Assembly: GCF_000182925.2 (NCBI RefSeq)
Contig: NC_026505.1
Coordinates: 4,712,001-4,776,000 of the forward strand
DNA: 64,000 nucleotides
DNA from: Neurospora crassa OR74A
Lineage: Eukaryota; Ascomycota; Sordariomycetes; Sordariales; Sordariaceae
Reading direction: 5' to 3'
Positions within the stretch are counted from its first letter, which is position 1. Every line of letters begins with the position of its first letter. Below are positions 1 through 13,170 of the stretch, in pieces. Both the position numbers and the translations under genes were made by a program. The notes under the pieces are model-generated. The model saw nothing but the letters and a program-made list of their open reading frames with translations. It was not told the origin of the DNA and searched no databases.

Positions 1-602
<602 letters not shown>

Positions 603-2295
603 GTTGACTTGGTTGGGTGAGGTAGGTATAGGAGGATGGACTAAGTGCCGAAGTCGTGAGAACGGATACTCTGCGAATCGTTTCGTGTAGGTGATGTGTG
701 GTCAATGTAAAGAAAGATAGTGTCTCGCGCAAGTGTTCGTGGAGGAGGGGGGGCGGATCAGATGCTTCTTAAAAGAGGATCCTGGGGCAAAGGTAACAGC
801 CTATCTGTAAGCCAGGAGCAGACATATGACAAACAGATTGAATATGAGGGTTCGTGATTGGGATTGAGCGCGACCAAATGGGAAGACGAGGCGGCGCAAA
901 CTGCCACCCCCAGATTCGAGGAAGATCAGTAGACTCTACTAGATCTGCGCCCAACCATGTATCAACAACGGTCCCACCAAACCCCTCCCACTTGCAGAGC
1001 TGATAAACGGTGGAACTCGGCGTCGCAGAGTGTCAACGGGGACAGGAATTGGCGCCTTGCCTAGTTGGTCGCGTGTGTACTTACTATTTGACTGGGCTTC
1101 TCCGTTTACCGGAAGAGGATCGTGGCGGGATGCGGGAACTAGGACAAGAAAGGGGAACTTTGGGACCTTGAGCGATTGTCAGATCAGAAAAAAGTACTGC
1201 ATTTGCGAAAGGCTTCAGTTCTGGACCGATCCCTGCCCGCTTCTCAGGGTTGTCCGACCTGAGTCGTCCAAGTGGAAGTGGAAACCGTGGAAACGCTCTT
1301 GGAGTCCAGCTGGATCCTGCGACCTGGAACCCCGCCGTGCCCGCCGTGAGCCCGCGAGAGCTCCAACGGGCGGCGGGCGGCAGACACCGAAGGCCGTCCA
1401 GTGGGAGCCATCAAGGTAGGAAGCATTGATGGGATGAAAAGTTCACCTACTGCAAGAAGTTGAGAGACTTGGCAACCCCCACGTGTTTTCGTCGTCAACA
1501 ATGCGGTGCCGATATCCGCGCTTTACAATTCTACCAGTCGAATCTAGAGATAAAGGTTTGTATGTGTAAACAATGAGACGGGACGATAACATCAAAAGGC
1601 TCTTTTCGGAAATGCAGAAAAAGAGGAGCGGGTGTCTCGAGGGGAACGGCAAGCACAGACCACCATCTGCAGGGTCACTGTGCTAAGAACCTTGTCCTGC
1701 CTTTGCCCCTGCCGCCGCCCTTGCACGCGCACCGCACTGCAGTGAACCACGCACTGATGACACAGGGCCACAGGGCAGGCACCGTGACAGACGGAAGCAA
1801 GATATTGTGGGGTTCTTCGCAACAATGACACCCGTTTCCACTTCGACTTCTTCCATTTCCAAAACATTGGACTGAACCTACGCGGGACGGAAGGACGGGA
1901 AGCGCAACTCAATCGCCTCAACCACACCGCAGCAAACACCGCGGAATCGCTTCAGCCAACACTAACCACGACAATAGCAACCATCTCGTTCCGAACTTAT
2001 AAGCTCATGCCTCCAGCTCCCCTTCGCCGTCACAATCGCGGTATGCCTTAGACGAGCTGCGCGCATCGGACTTCCACCCGCGCTTTGGTGACTACGCCGC
2101 CAACAACACGTTTACTTAACCGGAACTGCCATTGACCGACTACTCGACCTTCAGCCGCCGAACTTGCGATAGTTTCCCGCATGTTGCTCTGATACGATTC
2201 CGGCGCCCGTATACCCGATTGACATACATATCCATCGCTGTCAAAGCTATCCATCAACCAGCGCTCCGTTCTCTTGCTCGGCCACAGTCAGCACA
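603..2295. promoter_or_regulatory. Divergent intergenic region, UPRT/WAPL
   Basis: This 1.7 kb gap should hold the promoters and 5' leaders of the minus-strand UPRT gene and the plus-strand WAPL gene. Open frames here are short, overlap on both strands and match no family I know. I see no RNA gene or repeat in it. Confidence 0.5.
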
Positions 2296-4903
2296 ATGGC
2301 CAGCCTCAGTGATTACGACTTTCCGCCCAAGAAGCGCGTGACCACATACGGCAAAGCTACGAGAAGGCGAGTGGAAGCTTCGACTTCCTCGATCTCCATA
2401 AATAGGAGCGCATCCTCTATTTCCGTCAAGACAAATCAGAGCGAGGAAGACATCATAACGAAAGCCCCTGTGACTGCTACCCGCACATCTCCATCGCCAC
2501 CAAGCTCGCCGGGACCTGCCGTATCTCGTACCACTAGCTCTAGCAACAGAGGTAGGTTATCAACTCAACAGAAATATGGCCGGACCAGCCATCCAAGGCT
2601 ACACGACGAGTCGCATAGCCAGCCACTGCCAGGGAGCATCGAAACCGGCGAGGATGACGCGAGGGCAAAGAAGAGGAAGATCACTCGGACATATTCGGAA
2701 CAGACAGACGTACTGGCAGGACCATACTCGACTCCCAATTCATCGCCATATGGCACAGAAACACCTGTCGATGCTTCGAACGAACAGGTTGCAAAAACAC
2801 TACCGAAGGCGAAGTTGCAGCAAAAGGCCATCAATACACCTGTTAAAGATGTCAAGATGACGGATGCTTTCTCTTCCCGGTCGATTCCAACGCATGCCGC
2901 AACGAAGCATCAAATCCCGCTCCGACTTTCGTCAACCAAACCGAAACCGCTGCCTTTGCCCGTGCAAAGGAATCCCTCTCCCCAGCCACAAACAGAAACC
3001 TCTGTCACTGCCGCGCCACCACGGCGGAAACGCTTGATCGATGCTTTGGTAGCCCAAAAGGAAGAAGACAGTTCCTCCGATGAAGATGGCAATCCTCCAC
3101 TGCTAGAAAGCCCTCAAGGCAAACAATCCCCCAAGTTCCAGGATCCAAGCTCCCCGAATCCCTCAACCATGACACCGTCAAAGCGACTTGCTCGCCCAAT
3201 ACTTGCAACCAAGAAATCCGGGCCCAAGTTCACGTATACGCAACAAAGGTCAATGTTGGCCGAAAACGACCCGCTGTTTGACGGCGGTGGATTGGGCGGG
3301 ATGGGGTTGGATGATAGCTTGTCGGGGGGTGCACTCTTTAACATTGGTCGCCTGACCAAAAGTGCTGCTCTGGACGCCTTCTCGTTTATGGACGAGGAAG
3401 ACGAGACAGTCAATACAGGAGCCGTTCGGAGTATCCACGAACTGCGACAAGCCGGTGCTAACAGCCGTTTCGCGGACGAGATTGAGGATATTCTCGATAG
3501 AGTAGGTCCGCCATCGGAAAAGCCTTCCTCATTACGAAGAGGCGCTTTGTTCGAGCTTGCTCAGAAAACGAATGAAAAGTCGTTTCGGTCACAGCTTCGC
3601 AATCATGGCGGCGCCGATGATATGTTCAAGTCGCTAGATAAAGAGGCGGACCTCATTTCTGGCTTTGCAATCGCAGCAGTTGTTGCGAACATGCTGGCCA
3701 CTTCGGCTTCAACCCTGCTACTCCAACAGCTGAAGGCTCAGGGCTTCGCCGCTCTTATTGAGCGACTCCTTGGCGAGCCAAGAGATATAGTCCAGTTGGC
3801 GAAAGAGAGGAAGCAGAATGTGTCGAGGAACGGCCAAACAACACTGGGGACAATCAAGGCCTCTCTACTAAAGCTTCCGGTATGGGAAACTGCCTTGCCT
3901 AAGCTTGTATCTCCCAGAACGCTCGCACTTAAATGTCTGGACTTGATTATGCGACAGTCAACCCAAATGTCGGACGAGTTCGAAGTTTTCTCCTCGAAAG
4001 TGACCGATCAACTCTTTTCGATTTTGGCCGCTGGCACATCCGACCAGGCCTGCTGGGAGTTCCCGAAAGAGCAAGCATCCATCGATTTCTTCCTCGCCCT
4101 GTATGTTCTAGAAGGCCATTCCATCTACGCCATGCAGTCTCACCTCAGCCCTAAATGGACGACTCAGTACGTGCCGATTGCGGCTGATGTGCTGGAGACT
4201 ACCTTGACCCGGCCTGCGGACAAGTTCAACGACCTAGAGAGCCTCGCCCTCAGGATTACGCTTAACATGACTAATCACAACCACGACGCCTCGGGAACGC
4301 TTGTCAACAAGGGACTTCTCCAGAACCTAGCGCATTCGGCATGCGTTGCCTTTGACGTTGTCTTGAATTCCATGCAGGCTGATGCTTTCCTGTCTAAAGT
4401 TTATGAATCTCTCATCATGATGCTCGGTGTTATGATTAACTTTTGCGTCTATTACCCACCAGCTGGGAAGTCTCTTGATACAAAAGGGGGTACCCCGGGA
4501 CCGCAGCTAGAAAAATTGATCCAGCTCTTTGCTGACAACCACTCCAAAACCTCAGATGTAAGTTGTCAGTCCATTGATTTTCAGACACGAAACATAATAC
4601 TAAGACAGGAGTTGTTCACAGGCGGATTCCAAGGAGAAAGCTCAGCTCAACGTTGCTCTCGGCTATCTTGCCATCTTGCTGGGATACCTTTGCCTCCGCG
4701 AACCCATCAGGGATAAATTCGTCTCAGTCCACCCCAAAAAGAGTATCCAGCCGCTGGTGGATTCCCTCAACGAGTTCATCATCTATCACCAAAGAGTAGA
4801 GGAAGCCCAGGGCGGGTCAGGGGAAACGAAAATAGGTGATGAGTCTTCTGCTATGGCGCGTCTCCAGAGGCTAGTCAGCGTCCTCAAGTCAGAGTGCGCC
4901 TGA
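2296..4903 (+). CDS. wpl1: WAPL-like cohesin release factor
   Basis: Homologue of Wings apart-like (S. pombe Wpl1, yeast Rad61), which with Pds5 opens the cohesin ring and releases it from chromatin. Two exons, 2296-4557 and 4622-4903, are joined by an intron with GTAAGT at 4558 and CACAG ending at 4621; both junctions are phase 0, giving 847 residues. The N terminus carries the fungal WAPL signature TTYGKATRRR near residues 16-25. It is followed by a long Ser/Thr/Pro-rich disordered region with basic patches (AKKRKITR). The WAPL domain covers roughly residues 370-840, with a helical-repeat look (LALKCLDLIMRQST, ESLALRITLNMTNHNHDASG, ALGYLAILLGYLCLREP). The ATG at 2296 is chosen because the signature follows it closely. 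Family assignment is confident; the 3' splice is well supported because the helical repeat continues across it. Confidence 0.9.
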
Positions 4904-6851
4904 AATATGATCCATATATGATCACGGGGCTGGATCAACACTCTGGTTGTTATGAGCCAGATATCGCTTTGCTTTTATTGCTTTTTCCGGGAACTTAAAC
5001 GGACTGGTTCACGGCTTGGGGGTTATAGGTTGCGGGTTGCGGGTTGCTGGTTGATACACAGAGGGTTTGTTCTGGTAGGCAGAGGGTCTGGGCACTTGCG
5101 GGAAATAGACTTATGACTTATTTGCGGGAAAGGGTCAGATTGACAATACTGCCCTGGCTAACGAACTTGGTTCAAATGGTACGTGCTGGGGAGCAAAATT
5201 CAGGATTCTTCAGGATGGCCGATAACTTTGGTCATGATCATCTCAGCGCAAGGAATGGCTTCACTTGGTTTGGGATATGATATGGTTCTGCCCACCTAAT
5301 CCGAACACCTTTGGGCCTTTGGCACTCTTCCATAGGTGACGGGTATTTGTAAACATCAAGTTATCTTGTAACTTTTTCTGTTCTGTATGGACTTTTGTTC
5401 GGGCTGGACCTCCTACAGACTTAGGAAACCGGATATTCTCCGTAAAGACAATGTAGATTCGGCTCGCCTGTGGTCCGTCGTGACACAGCTTCCGCTTAGA
5501 AGCAGCTCGGGTGGGCGCAGGTGACTGACTAGGTACGGAGTCATAGGTGACAACAAAGTCTAAGAGCTTCAGCTTGTCAAGCTTCTTTTCTCTGTTTCCC
5601 TGTGGAAGCAATTGTTTATGCCGCAAATAGATCACGGCCGAATAGGGTCCAGGCTTGGTGGTTTAGAGGCTTAGCAGTGCCAGAATGTGGAGTGTTGAAG
5701 GCAAACTTAGCGACTGAGCCGCAATCTGGGTGCCTGCGGCAGGTGCGACGAAAACAGTGGGGTAAGAGAGACTCCACTATATTACCTCACAGCAATCCCC
5801 AGGTACCCCACCAATCCGTACACTGCAACATGTACACTACAAGCTCGGCTGCCTCTTGTGTCTGGCCAGTCTGGCTGGCTGTTTCGTGAGGCCTAGGCTG
5901 TCTCAGAACAGCGGCGGGCGGCATTGCACCTGTCAGCCGGGCAGTCAGTCCAGTGTCAGAGCGAGCAACGAAGGAACCTAGCGTAAGCAAAAGTGTCTGG
6001 TCGTCGCTCGGAGTCCTGCCGAACGACGAGACGAATTGAGACAGACGGGAAGGAACGACTTTTTGACACACTCGCGTGGTCGTCAACGAGTGGGACCATG
6101 CACCAATGACTTGTACAACCCTAACGTATTTCCAGTCGGAATGAACCCATGGGAAATAAATCAGCGAAAGAGACCTATCTGGCGTCCGAGATGACTTTCA
6201 TCATGATGCTGAAGGGGACTATGCGGTTGTATTGTCTCAAACTAAATCTGCCGTTCTACCTGTCGCCGGATTGATTCAAGTTCAAATTGAATATCATCTG
6301 GTATTGGACTTGAAGAACTGTTCCAGCCTTGCCTTCCACTTGGCCTAGACACAGGGGCATTCTTCTTACGCAGCGGGTTTGCCGGACGTTCTTTCCTCCC
6401 AAACCCCAGAACTCCGTACCAGTTTCGAGAGGGAACAGTACGTACCTGCCTCACCAAACTACACTACTACCGCAAATAGCCTAGACTCTGGCCCCAAACT
6501 TGTAGGTGGCAGGGCAGGGGCGCTCTTTCCTTGTCTGGTTCACAAGCTCTCAATGTTGTTACGAGCCGGTACACTCCGCTGTCGCCCGCCTGCCAGGCCA
6601 TTCAAAACAACAAATTGTTTTTCTTCTGAACTTGGACCGCATCCCACTCACATTTACCTTCAATTTTCCACACTTCCAACCTTCACTTATCTTACTATCT
6701 CACACCACCACTCCATCTCACCCATAGGTCTTCTCCCAGCTACAATACACACGTAACGACCCTTGAACCGGCCGTATACGTATATATATATATATACATC
6801 ACAATTCAACTTCCCAAACTCCAGCCTCACGTCAGTTGACGTTCATTCGCA
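4904..6851. promoter_or_regulatory. Intergenic region WAPL to Rheb, with TA tract
   Basis: About 1.9 kb between two plus-strand genes: the 3' UTR of WAPL, then the Rheb promoter and leader. A short direct repeat of a GGTTGCG unit lies near 5030-5050. A pyrimidine-rich leader runs from about 6640, and a TA tract at 6781-6796 lies about 55 bases before the Rheb ATG. I see no further gene; the short frames present are not convincing. Confidence 0.5.
6781..6796. repeat. (TA)8 tract in the Rheb leader
   Basis: Pure TA dinucleotide run flanked by GTATACG on the left, about 55 bases upstream of the Rheb start codon. It may act as a nucleosome-poor or TATA-like element, or simply be a microsatellite in the 5' UTR. 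Confidence 0.8.
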
Positions 6852-7791
6852 ATGCCGTCCCCCGCCACAAAGCAGCGGAAGATCGCCATCGTAGGTAGTC
6901 GCTCTGTTGGTAAGTTCACCCTCCTCCTATCCTTTCTTCCATCGCACGAGGGTTTTTTTCCAACACACAACTCGGGTAGTTGTCACGCTGCTCTCACTCT
7001 TGCACACAGTTTACACGTTCGCGAAGTGAGGATGGCAGGCAATCTATCTGGCCTTCTTGCGGCCTGACTGCAAAGCAAGACAGAAGTAAAAGAGGAGCAA
7101 CAGGCACTAACCGAAGTTACAGGCAAATCTTCACTCGCTGTGCGCTTTGTGGATGGGCACTTTGTCGAATCCTACTATCCCACCATCGAGAATACCTTCT
7201 CAAAGGAAATCAGGTGGAAGAACCAGGATTACTCAACCGAGATCGTCGACACAGCGGGCCAGGTACGGTTTTTTCTCACTCCTTTCCCACCTTACCCAAT
7301 TGATGTGAATTTCACCAGGGCGACACATTTTACTGACACGAGCACTTCAACAGGATGAATATTCGATTTTGAATAGCAAGCATTTCATCGGCATCCACGG
7401 CTACATGCTGGTCTACTCCGTTTCTTCACTGGCATCTTTTGAAATGGTCCAGGTTATCCGTGATAAGATTCTCAACCATCTGGTAAGCAGCATCTTGTTC
7501 ATCCAGACTTCGTCTTGGATAATTACCATGATTTCTTACTGACTTCAACAGGGTACCGACAACGTACCCATCTGCATCGTCGGCAACAAGAGTGATCTCC
7601 GTCCTGAACAGCGCCAGGTCACTCCTGAGGACGGCAAGGCTCTCGCCGAGAAATACAAATGCGCCTGGACTGAGGCTAGTGCTCGCTATAACGAGAACGT
7701 CGCCAGAGCATTTGAGCTTCTCATCGGCGAGGTTGAGAAGTCAAATAACCCCACGGCGACCAACGAGAACGGAAAGTGCGTGGTCATGTAA
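6852..7791 (+). CDS. rheb: Rheb-family small GTPase
   Basis: Ras-like GTPase that activates TORC1 at endomembranes in animals and affects basic amino-acid uptake in fission yeast (Rhb1). Four exons: 6852-6909, 7123-7262, 7354-7482 and 7552-7791, giving 188 residues. The P-loop GSRSVGKSS has the Arg that marks Rheb where Ras has Gly12. Switch I is SYYPTIENTFSK and switch II is VDTAGQDEYS. NKSD and TEASAR make the G4 and G5 boxes. The chain ends in CVVM, a CaaX box for prenylation. The unusually long first intron (213 nt) interrupts the P-loop after GSRSV. Exons sum to a whole number of codons. Nothing looks broken. It is followed by a convergent seryl-tRNA synthetase gene. Confidence 0.96.
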
Positions 7792-9086
7792 GACAGTCAA
7801 CGCGACTCTGTCTTCGCCGTCAGTAGGGAGAGATGACCATCAATATCTCTCGTGAGCAGTGGCGCGCTCAAAAGTCGGTTCTTCTTGTGAGCGATGGCAA
7901 GCTCCATGACAGACACAGATCAGGGATTTCCATGCATACATGAAGACGACACAACAACCACAGACCTCCTCACCGTTATATACGGCTGTTATTTGCAGCA
8001 CATCTTGCTCATGGTTCATGACAGCACATGGTGGTGTGGCAGCCCCCATGCAGCATGGTACGGACAGACGTCACCAAGGCGTTGAACAGCTGTCCTTGGC
8101 TTGTATCCTTCACCCACGAAAAGGGTATTGGATTTGGCACATCTCGAAAGGGAGAGCAGATTTCTTTTATCAAACAATGGTTTGAGGTATTCAGCCTTGT
8201 CCTACCGCAAACGGAGCTTTCTTGGCCGCCTACTCCATCACCGGACAGCACGCAATTTTCACGACCTTGTTTCTGTTTTTCGCGGGAAGCACTGGCGCGC
8301 AGGAGAGAAGTCAAGTGCTTTTTCTCTTTTGGCTTTATCATGGTCTTTTCTTTTTCCATTTTTTTTTTTATTTGTTCCTTGTTCGTTGAGTTACACTCGG
8401 CGTTAGATATAAACGAGACTCAACTCGGCTTGTGGATATAGAGAAGGGATTTTGACACTATACCTTGTTCATGTGTTCACATCATTTGGCGGCAAGACTG
8501 CATCGATGTGATTGGGGAATGATTGGCTGGGGCTTAAATGGGGAGAGGCGGCGGGTATCATTTCTCCTTAATAAGGTTTGATGGGATTTGAAGAAAGTTG
8601 ACCTTGTCTATATGAGATCAAGAAGCCAATGAACGACGGGCATTGTTGCTCATGTTAGAGTAAAGTTTTCGAAGGGCATAGTTGATAGCATAGTTGCGAA
8701 CTATGCTTGTTCATGGTATAGTACGCATGTTCTCTATACTTCGCTCAACGTATGCAACTGCCCTTGTGGATTGTCATTTGAGAACGGGTGCACATATAAC
8801 GCGATATGCAAGACCGTTGAACTACTTCACGTACATAGGGACCGAGCCACTAGAGACTGTTATGTGAATCGTTACGCCTACTTCCCAAGACGGGTTCTCG
8901 AACATCACTTTCAACATACTTCACACTGCCACATATGCACAAACTCCTCTCATCAACATGGCTACCAACATCTTCACACCTTCATAACATGGCACCAACA
9001 ACCGCATTGAACTGGTATCAAATCATTCAATCGAGATCGCACGGACAACCTAAACCTCATTCAACCTAATTACCACAAATATCCTC
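7792..9086. other. Convergent intergenic region, Rheb/SerRS
   Basis: 1.3 kb between the ends of the Rheb and seryl-tRNA synthetase genes, so mainly two 3' UTRs. The longest open frame here (8028-8441, plus) ends in a T-rich Phe run typical of non-coding pyrimidine tracts. No RNA gene or element is visible. Confidence 0.5.
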
Positions 9087-11254
9087 CTATTGGCGAACAG
9101 GTAGAGCCTCCGCCTTCTTGGGGGCAGCCTCGCCCTTCTTGCCGCTCTTGCCCTCTTTAACTTCCTTGACCGGCTCGGGGGCAAAAGGAATGAACTCGGG
9201 AGCACCAGGGAGGTACTTGCGCAGAGGCTCAGGAACCTTGACACCCTCGGGAGTCTGGAAGTTCTCGAGGATGGCGCAGATGGTGCGGGTTGTGGCGGTA
9301 AGGGTGGAGTTGAGGCAGTGGACGTAGGTCTTCTTGATATCGGTCTGCTTCTTGACGCCGAAGCGGATCTCGAGGTCTCGGGATTGGTAGTCGGTGCAGT
9401 TGCTGTCGTCACAGGTTAATGATCTTGATCTCTATTTGGATTCTTGTTGTAGGGTGTTGGCTATAGGTGGAAAAAAAACATAAACTTACGAGCAGGAGAC
9501 AAGCTCCTTGAATTCGCCCTGGTGAGGGAACCAAGCCTCGAGATCAAGCTTCTTGGCGGCAGCGTTGTTGAGAGCGCCGGAGACGATGGCGACAACACGG
9601 TAGGGGATGCCGAGGGACTGGTAAAAAGCCTCGGAGTTGGAAATCATGTGCTCGAACATCTCCCAAGACCTGTTGTTGTGATGCTTTTGTAAGTACAACT
9701 GTCTTGTCAAACGTAACTGGGGCAAATTGCGGGGAAAATAAAAACCATACTTCTCGGGCTCGGTAATGCAAAACTGCTCGACCTTGGTGAACTCGTGGAC
9801 ACGGAAAATACCCCAGACATCCTTTCCGTGAGCACCGGCCTCCTTACGGAAGCAGGTGGAATAACCAGCGTACTTCAGGGGAAGGTCCTTGGCCTGAAGC
9901 CACTCGTCACTGTGGAAGGCGCTGATCGGCTGCTCGGAGGTCTGTCACACACAGAGATCAGCATCTTTGTAGTCATATTAGTCACAAAGGGGACTGAAGC
10001 CACTCACAGCAATAAGGTACTTGTCGGCCTGGTCACCGGTAACCTTGTAGAGCTCCTCGTCGAACTGGGAAAGCTGGGCGGTCTTGGCCATCTGGTCCCT
10101 GAGCATGAGCTGGGGAGTCTGGAGAGGAGTGTACTCTCTCTCGGACAGGAACTCGAGGCCGTAGTTGATGATAGCCCTACAGCCATGTCAGCATATGTCC
10201 GTATGCCAAAAGGTGACCCGAGTTAGAAATGGCTTACTGGTTGAGGAAAACACCCCATTTCTTCAGGAAGTAGCCGCGGTGGCCAACAACCTTGACACCA
10301 CGCTCGGGGTCATAGCCATCCAACTTCCTGAGAACCTCGTGGTCTAGATATCCGGCCTTGTCAGCCTCGCTTTGTATGTTTGAGTGTTTGCTGGGGCGAA
10401 CTAACGGGAGAGAACATCCTTCTTCTCGAAAGCGACACCCTCGGGAGCCCAGGTGCGCTCAACAGTGTTGTTATCCTATATCCTTGTCAGGCAATCATTC
10501 AATTAAAAGAGAGGTCGTGTTGCTGGGTAATATTAACCTCGTTGTTGGAGACGGGGACAGAGTCGTGAACGAGGTTGCCGATGGTCTTGACCTTGACCTA
10601 CAATGTGTTAGCTGTTGAAACAGGGCTTCAAGACTGGTATTTGGAGCACACACCTTGAGAAGCTTCTCCTTCTCGGCGGCGGAGTCAAGGAGATCCTTCT
10701 TCTCCTTCTCGAGGTCGGCCTTTTGCTTCAAGAGATCGCTGACATCCTCCTTGGCCTACGAGCGCAGTAGTGTTAGAGCTAGTCGTGGAACAATCGTCGT
10801 GGACGGATATGGGTTATATGCCTTCTTCTTGGGGGCAATCTGCTTCTGGACTTCGTTTATCTTGGCATTGAGCTGCATGGCAGAGTAGGCGGCTATCAAC
10901 ACACGGAGGAGATCAGATCAGACGGAGTTCCTTTTGGTCGTTTGCAGGGCAGCGAAGGCAGCGAGGGCACAAAACAGGCAGCACATACTCTTGCGGTGAT
11001 CCTCCCAGAGAGCAATGACCTCGTCGACGACCTCGACGGGAGCAAAGCGCTTACGCTGGCTTTCCCGGATCTTTTCGGGGTTGCCGCCGCGCTCAGCAAC
11101 TGTTCAATTTCCATAGATTAGCAACTTGGGCAAAGGCGGCGAGCGGCGACATGTGCTTTGGAGACGGGAATGCGCCTTGGGCATGCGAATTGGCGCAGGA
11201 AGTGTGGAGAGACATATGCGAGGGTGCCGTACTGAAATCGTTGACGTCGAGCAT
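9087..11254 (-). CDS. SES1: Seryl-tRNA synthetase, cytosolic
   Basis: Class II aminoacyl-tRNA synthetase that charges tRNA-Ser (and tRNA-Sec where present). I rebuilt eleven exons on the minus strand: 11233-11254, 10989-11099, 10822-10892, 10654-10755, 10538-10597, 10406-10475, 10238-10343, 10008-10176, 9751-9941, 9669-9751 corrected to 9490-9669, and 9087-9402, giving 465 residues, the usual eukaryotic length. The N-terminal arm starts MLDVNDF and is followed by a coiled coil ([19 protein letters not shown]). The catalytic core has [12 protein letters not shown], the motif 2 region [20 protein letters not shown] with the ATP-binding Arg, and the motif 3 approach [16 protein letters not shown] Lys/Ala-rich tail ends the protein. 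The third intron begins with GC rather than GT. Ten introns is many for a fungal synthetase. Confidence 0.95.
10756..10821 (-). other. GC-AG intron of the seryl-tRNA synthetase gene
   Basis: This 66-nt intron reads AAG|GCATAT at its donor and CGTAG at its acceptor, with a CTAAC branch-site match inside. Reading through it meets an in-frame stop just before the acceptor, while splicing restores PKKK followed by AKEDVSD in the coiled-coil arm. No GT donor nearby keeps the frame, so this looks like a true GC-AG intron. Confidence 0.75.
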
Positions 11255-12319
11255 GTTTGCGGATCCTTGGGGGCTACGAAGCTATTCAAGGCTCGTCCTG
11301 GGATTGGCAGTATAGTATAGGGCTGGAGACAGAAGTGACGATGGTGTGGTGTTGCGAACCTTGACGGGAGAGGAAACACCGAATTGGCGGGGCAGAATTA
11401 TTTCGGCGGGCCCAGCCCACCTGGCGCTGGCAGGCGCAGGGCAGGTCCGGGTCTTGGAGGGGAGAGTGGTGGGGTGTGGAGGTTTGGTATCAGGTACGCC
11501 AGGGGTCCAATGTGCACGGCCAGAGCAGTCAAAGAGCATATCCCCGATAGCACGATATTTTCATGTGACTCAACAGCGAGCGACTCGACAACTCAGCGTT
11601 CGTCACAAACCTCATCCAAGTCGCACTGAAATCAACAAGACCATGGACCATCTCCAATCTGTCATACCGTGGCAGCGCGAGACGGCTTGGGGCTTTAGTC
11701 TTCATGTTGAAGCCGACCTGATGCCCAAGTTCTACCGACATCAAAGATAACACACCAAATTCACCCGTTCAATCATCTTTCATCCAAAGGCACGCATCGC
11801 AACGACGCCGCGCTCATCGGTACACGGAGGCCGAAACAGTCCAGGGTTTCGTGGCCCCAACTCGAACTGATACACTTCTAACTTTCACGACTCATTCTCA
11901 CCTACCATCCCAAGAACATTACGCACAAGGCTGCAACAAGTGAGTATGGTGTTTATCATTATCCATTAACAATACATGTCCCTAAATCTTTCCCTTCATA
12001 TACTCCGCATTGCTTTCGTCCGGTTTTCCCTTTGCGGTCTCATGTATCTCATCTCTCATCTATGTAATCATTCTCGCATCGCTGTCGCTCACCTGCCTTT
12101 TTGTTGTCTGCACGCTTCTATTGAGTATACTCCCTGTGTTCCCCCATTCTAGGATCTCTATCGACCAAACAGTATCAAAGCCAAAGAGCCAGTCCAAAAG
12201 GCCTAGCTCATGCAAGTGAACCAGCCAGCGAGTTGTTATTTTCCAAGTCAGAACATCAGGTTCGAAACTGGTCCTCGGGGATCAACCAGAGAACCAGTCC
12301 ATTCAGAAGAGCGCCCACA
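11255..12319. promoter_or_regulatory. Intergenic region upstream of SerRS
   Basis: About 1.1 kb between the SerRS start codon and the stop of the next minus-strand gene. It should hold the SerRS promoter and the regulator's 3' UTR. A plus-strand frame at 11346-11750 is open for 134 codons but looks like random sequence and fits no family. Nothing else is evident. Confidence 0.45.
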
Positions 12320-13170
12320 TTACCGCCAATTCTGCTGCTGGCCCGACGGTCCCTGCGCCGGATATTCGTACCACCCACCAGCATCCTGATGACTATGTTG
12401 CATGTCGTCGGGTAGGAAAGCTTGCATGCTCATGTCCATCGCGGCATCATAGTCATAGCCAAGGTTGTTGGGGTCGTTCGGGTCATAAGGGTAGTCATAT
12501 TCCCAAGCGGCAGCATCCGGATACTGCTGATACTGGAGCTGGGTCATATCCGGAACCCCGGTGGTACTCGAATTGGCAATCGATGCCGATGCCGATGCCA
12601 TGTCAAAGTTTACATTGGTCACCGGGGGGACCGGAGCGTATGAAGTGGACGGTCCACCGATGGTCGCAGACGTGGGATACCCGGCAAAGTGGTTGGGGTC
12701 TTCGGAGAGGAAGGACTGGCTATGTCCGTCAAAGGTCATAAATGCCGGCATGGGCTCTGGTTGATATTGGGCTGGTTGCTGCTGCTGGTGTTGGTATTGG
12801 TGCTGGTGCTGGGGCGGGGACTGCTGTTGGTTTGGAGCCGTTGGTCTGGACGACCGGCTGGATGTGGCCCCTACGTCTACATCCCTCTGACCTGTCGGTG
12901 TTGACACGCGGATGCGAAGGTTGGTGTCAAACGAACTGTGGCAGGTAATGTTCATACGAGCGCAGTTTTGGCAGGGATCGCCTCCTTTGCACCGGACTTT
13001 TCTCTTTCGACATGTCAAACAACCTGGCTCAAGCGTTCTCGATGGTTAGAAGACTATGCATGATGGCCCTGGGGTGGGGTTTAGAATTGTTTACACATAC
13101 CGTGAAATGTACGTTTCAGGGGTTGCTGTGTGGCCTGTGCTGGCTCCTGCTGGCGCTGAGATTCGGACAT
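12320..13170 (-). CDS. Small Zn(II)2Cys6 zinc-cluster regulator
   Basis: Fungal binuclear zinc-cluster DNA-binding protein of 257 residues. Exon 1 is 13101-13170 and exon 2 is 12320-13023, joined by a 77-nt intron with GTATGT and CCAG ends. The intron falls right before the first Cys, so the cluster is complete only after splicing: C-LT-C-RKRKVR-C-KGGDP-C-QN-C-ARMNIT-C, an exact C-x2-C-x6-C-x5-C-x2-C-x6-C pattern at residues 25-52. After a short linker comes a Gln/His/Pro-rich stretch (HQHQYQHQQQQPAQYQ) and an acidic Tyr/Asp-rich C terminus (YDYPYDPNDPNNLGYDYDAA) that could activate transcription. There is no fungal_trans middle-homology domain, so it is much shorter than most family members. 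Targets are unknown. Confidence 0.85.

Noticed and set aside
11346-11750. Plus-strand frame of 134 codons upstream of SerRS
   Set aside because: No recognisable content; probably promoter sequence of the minus-strand gene.
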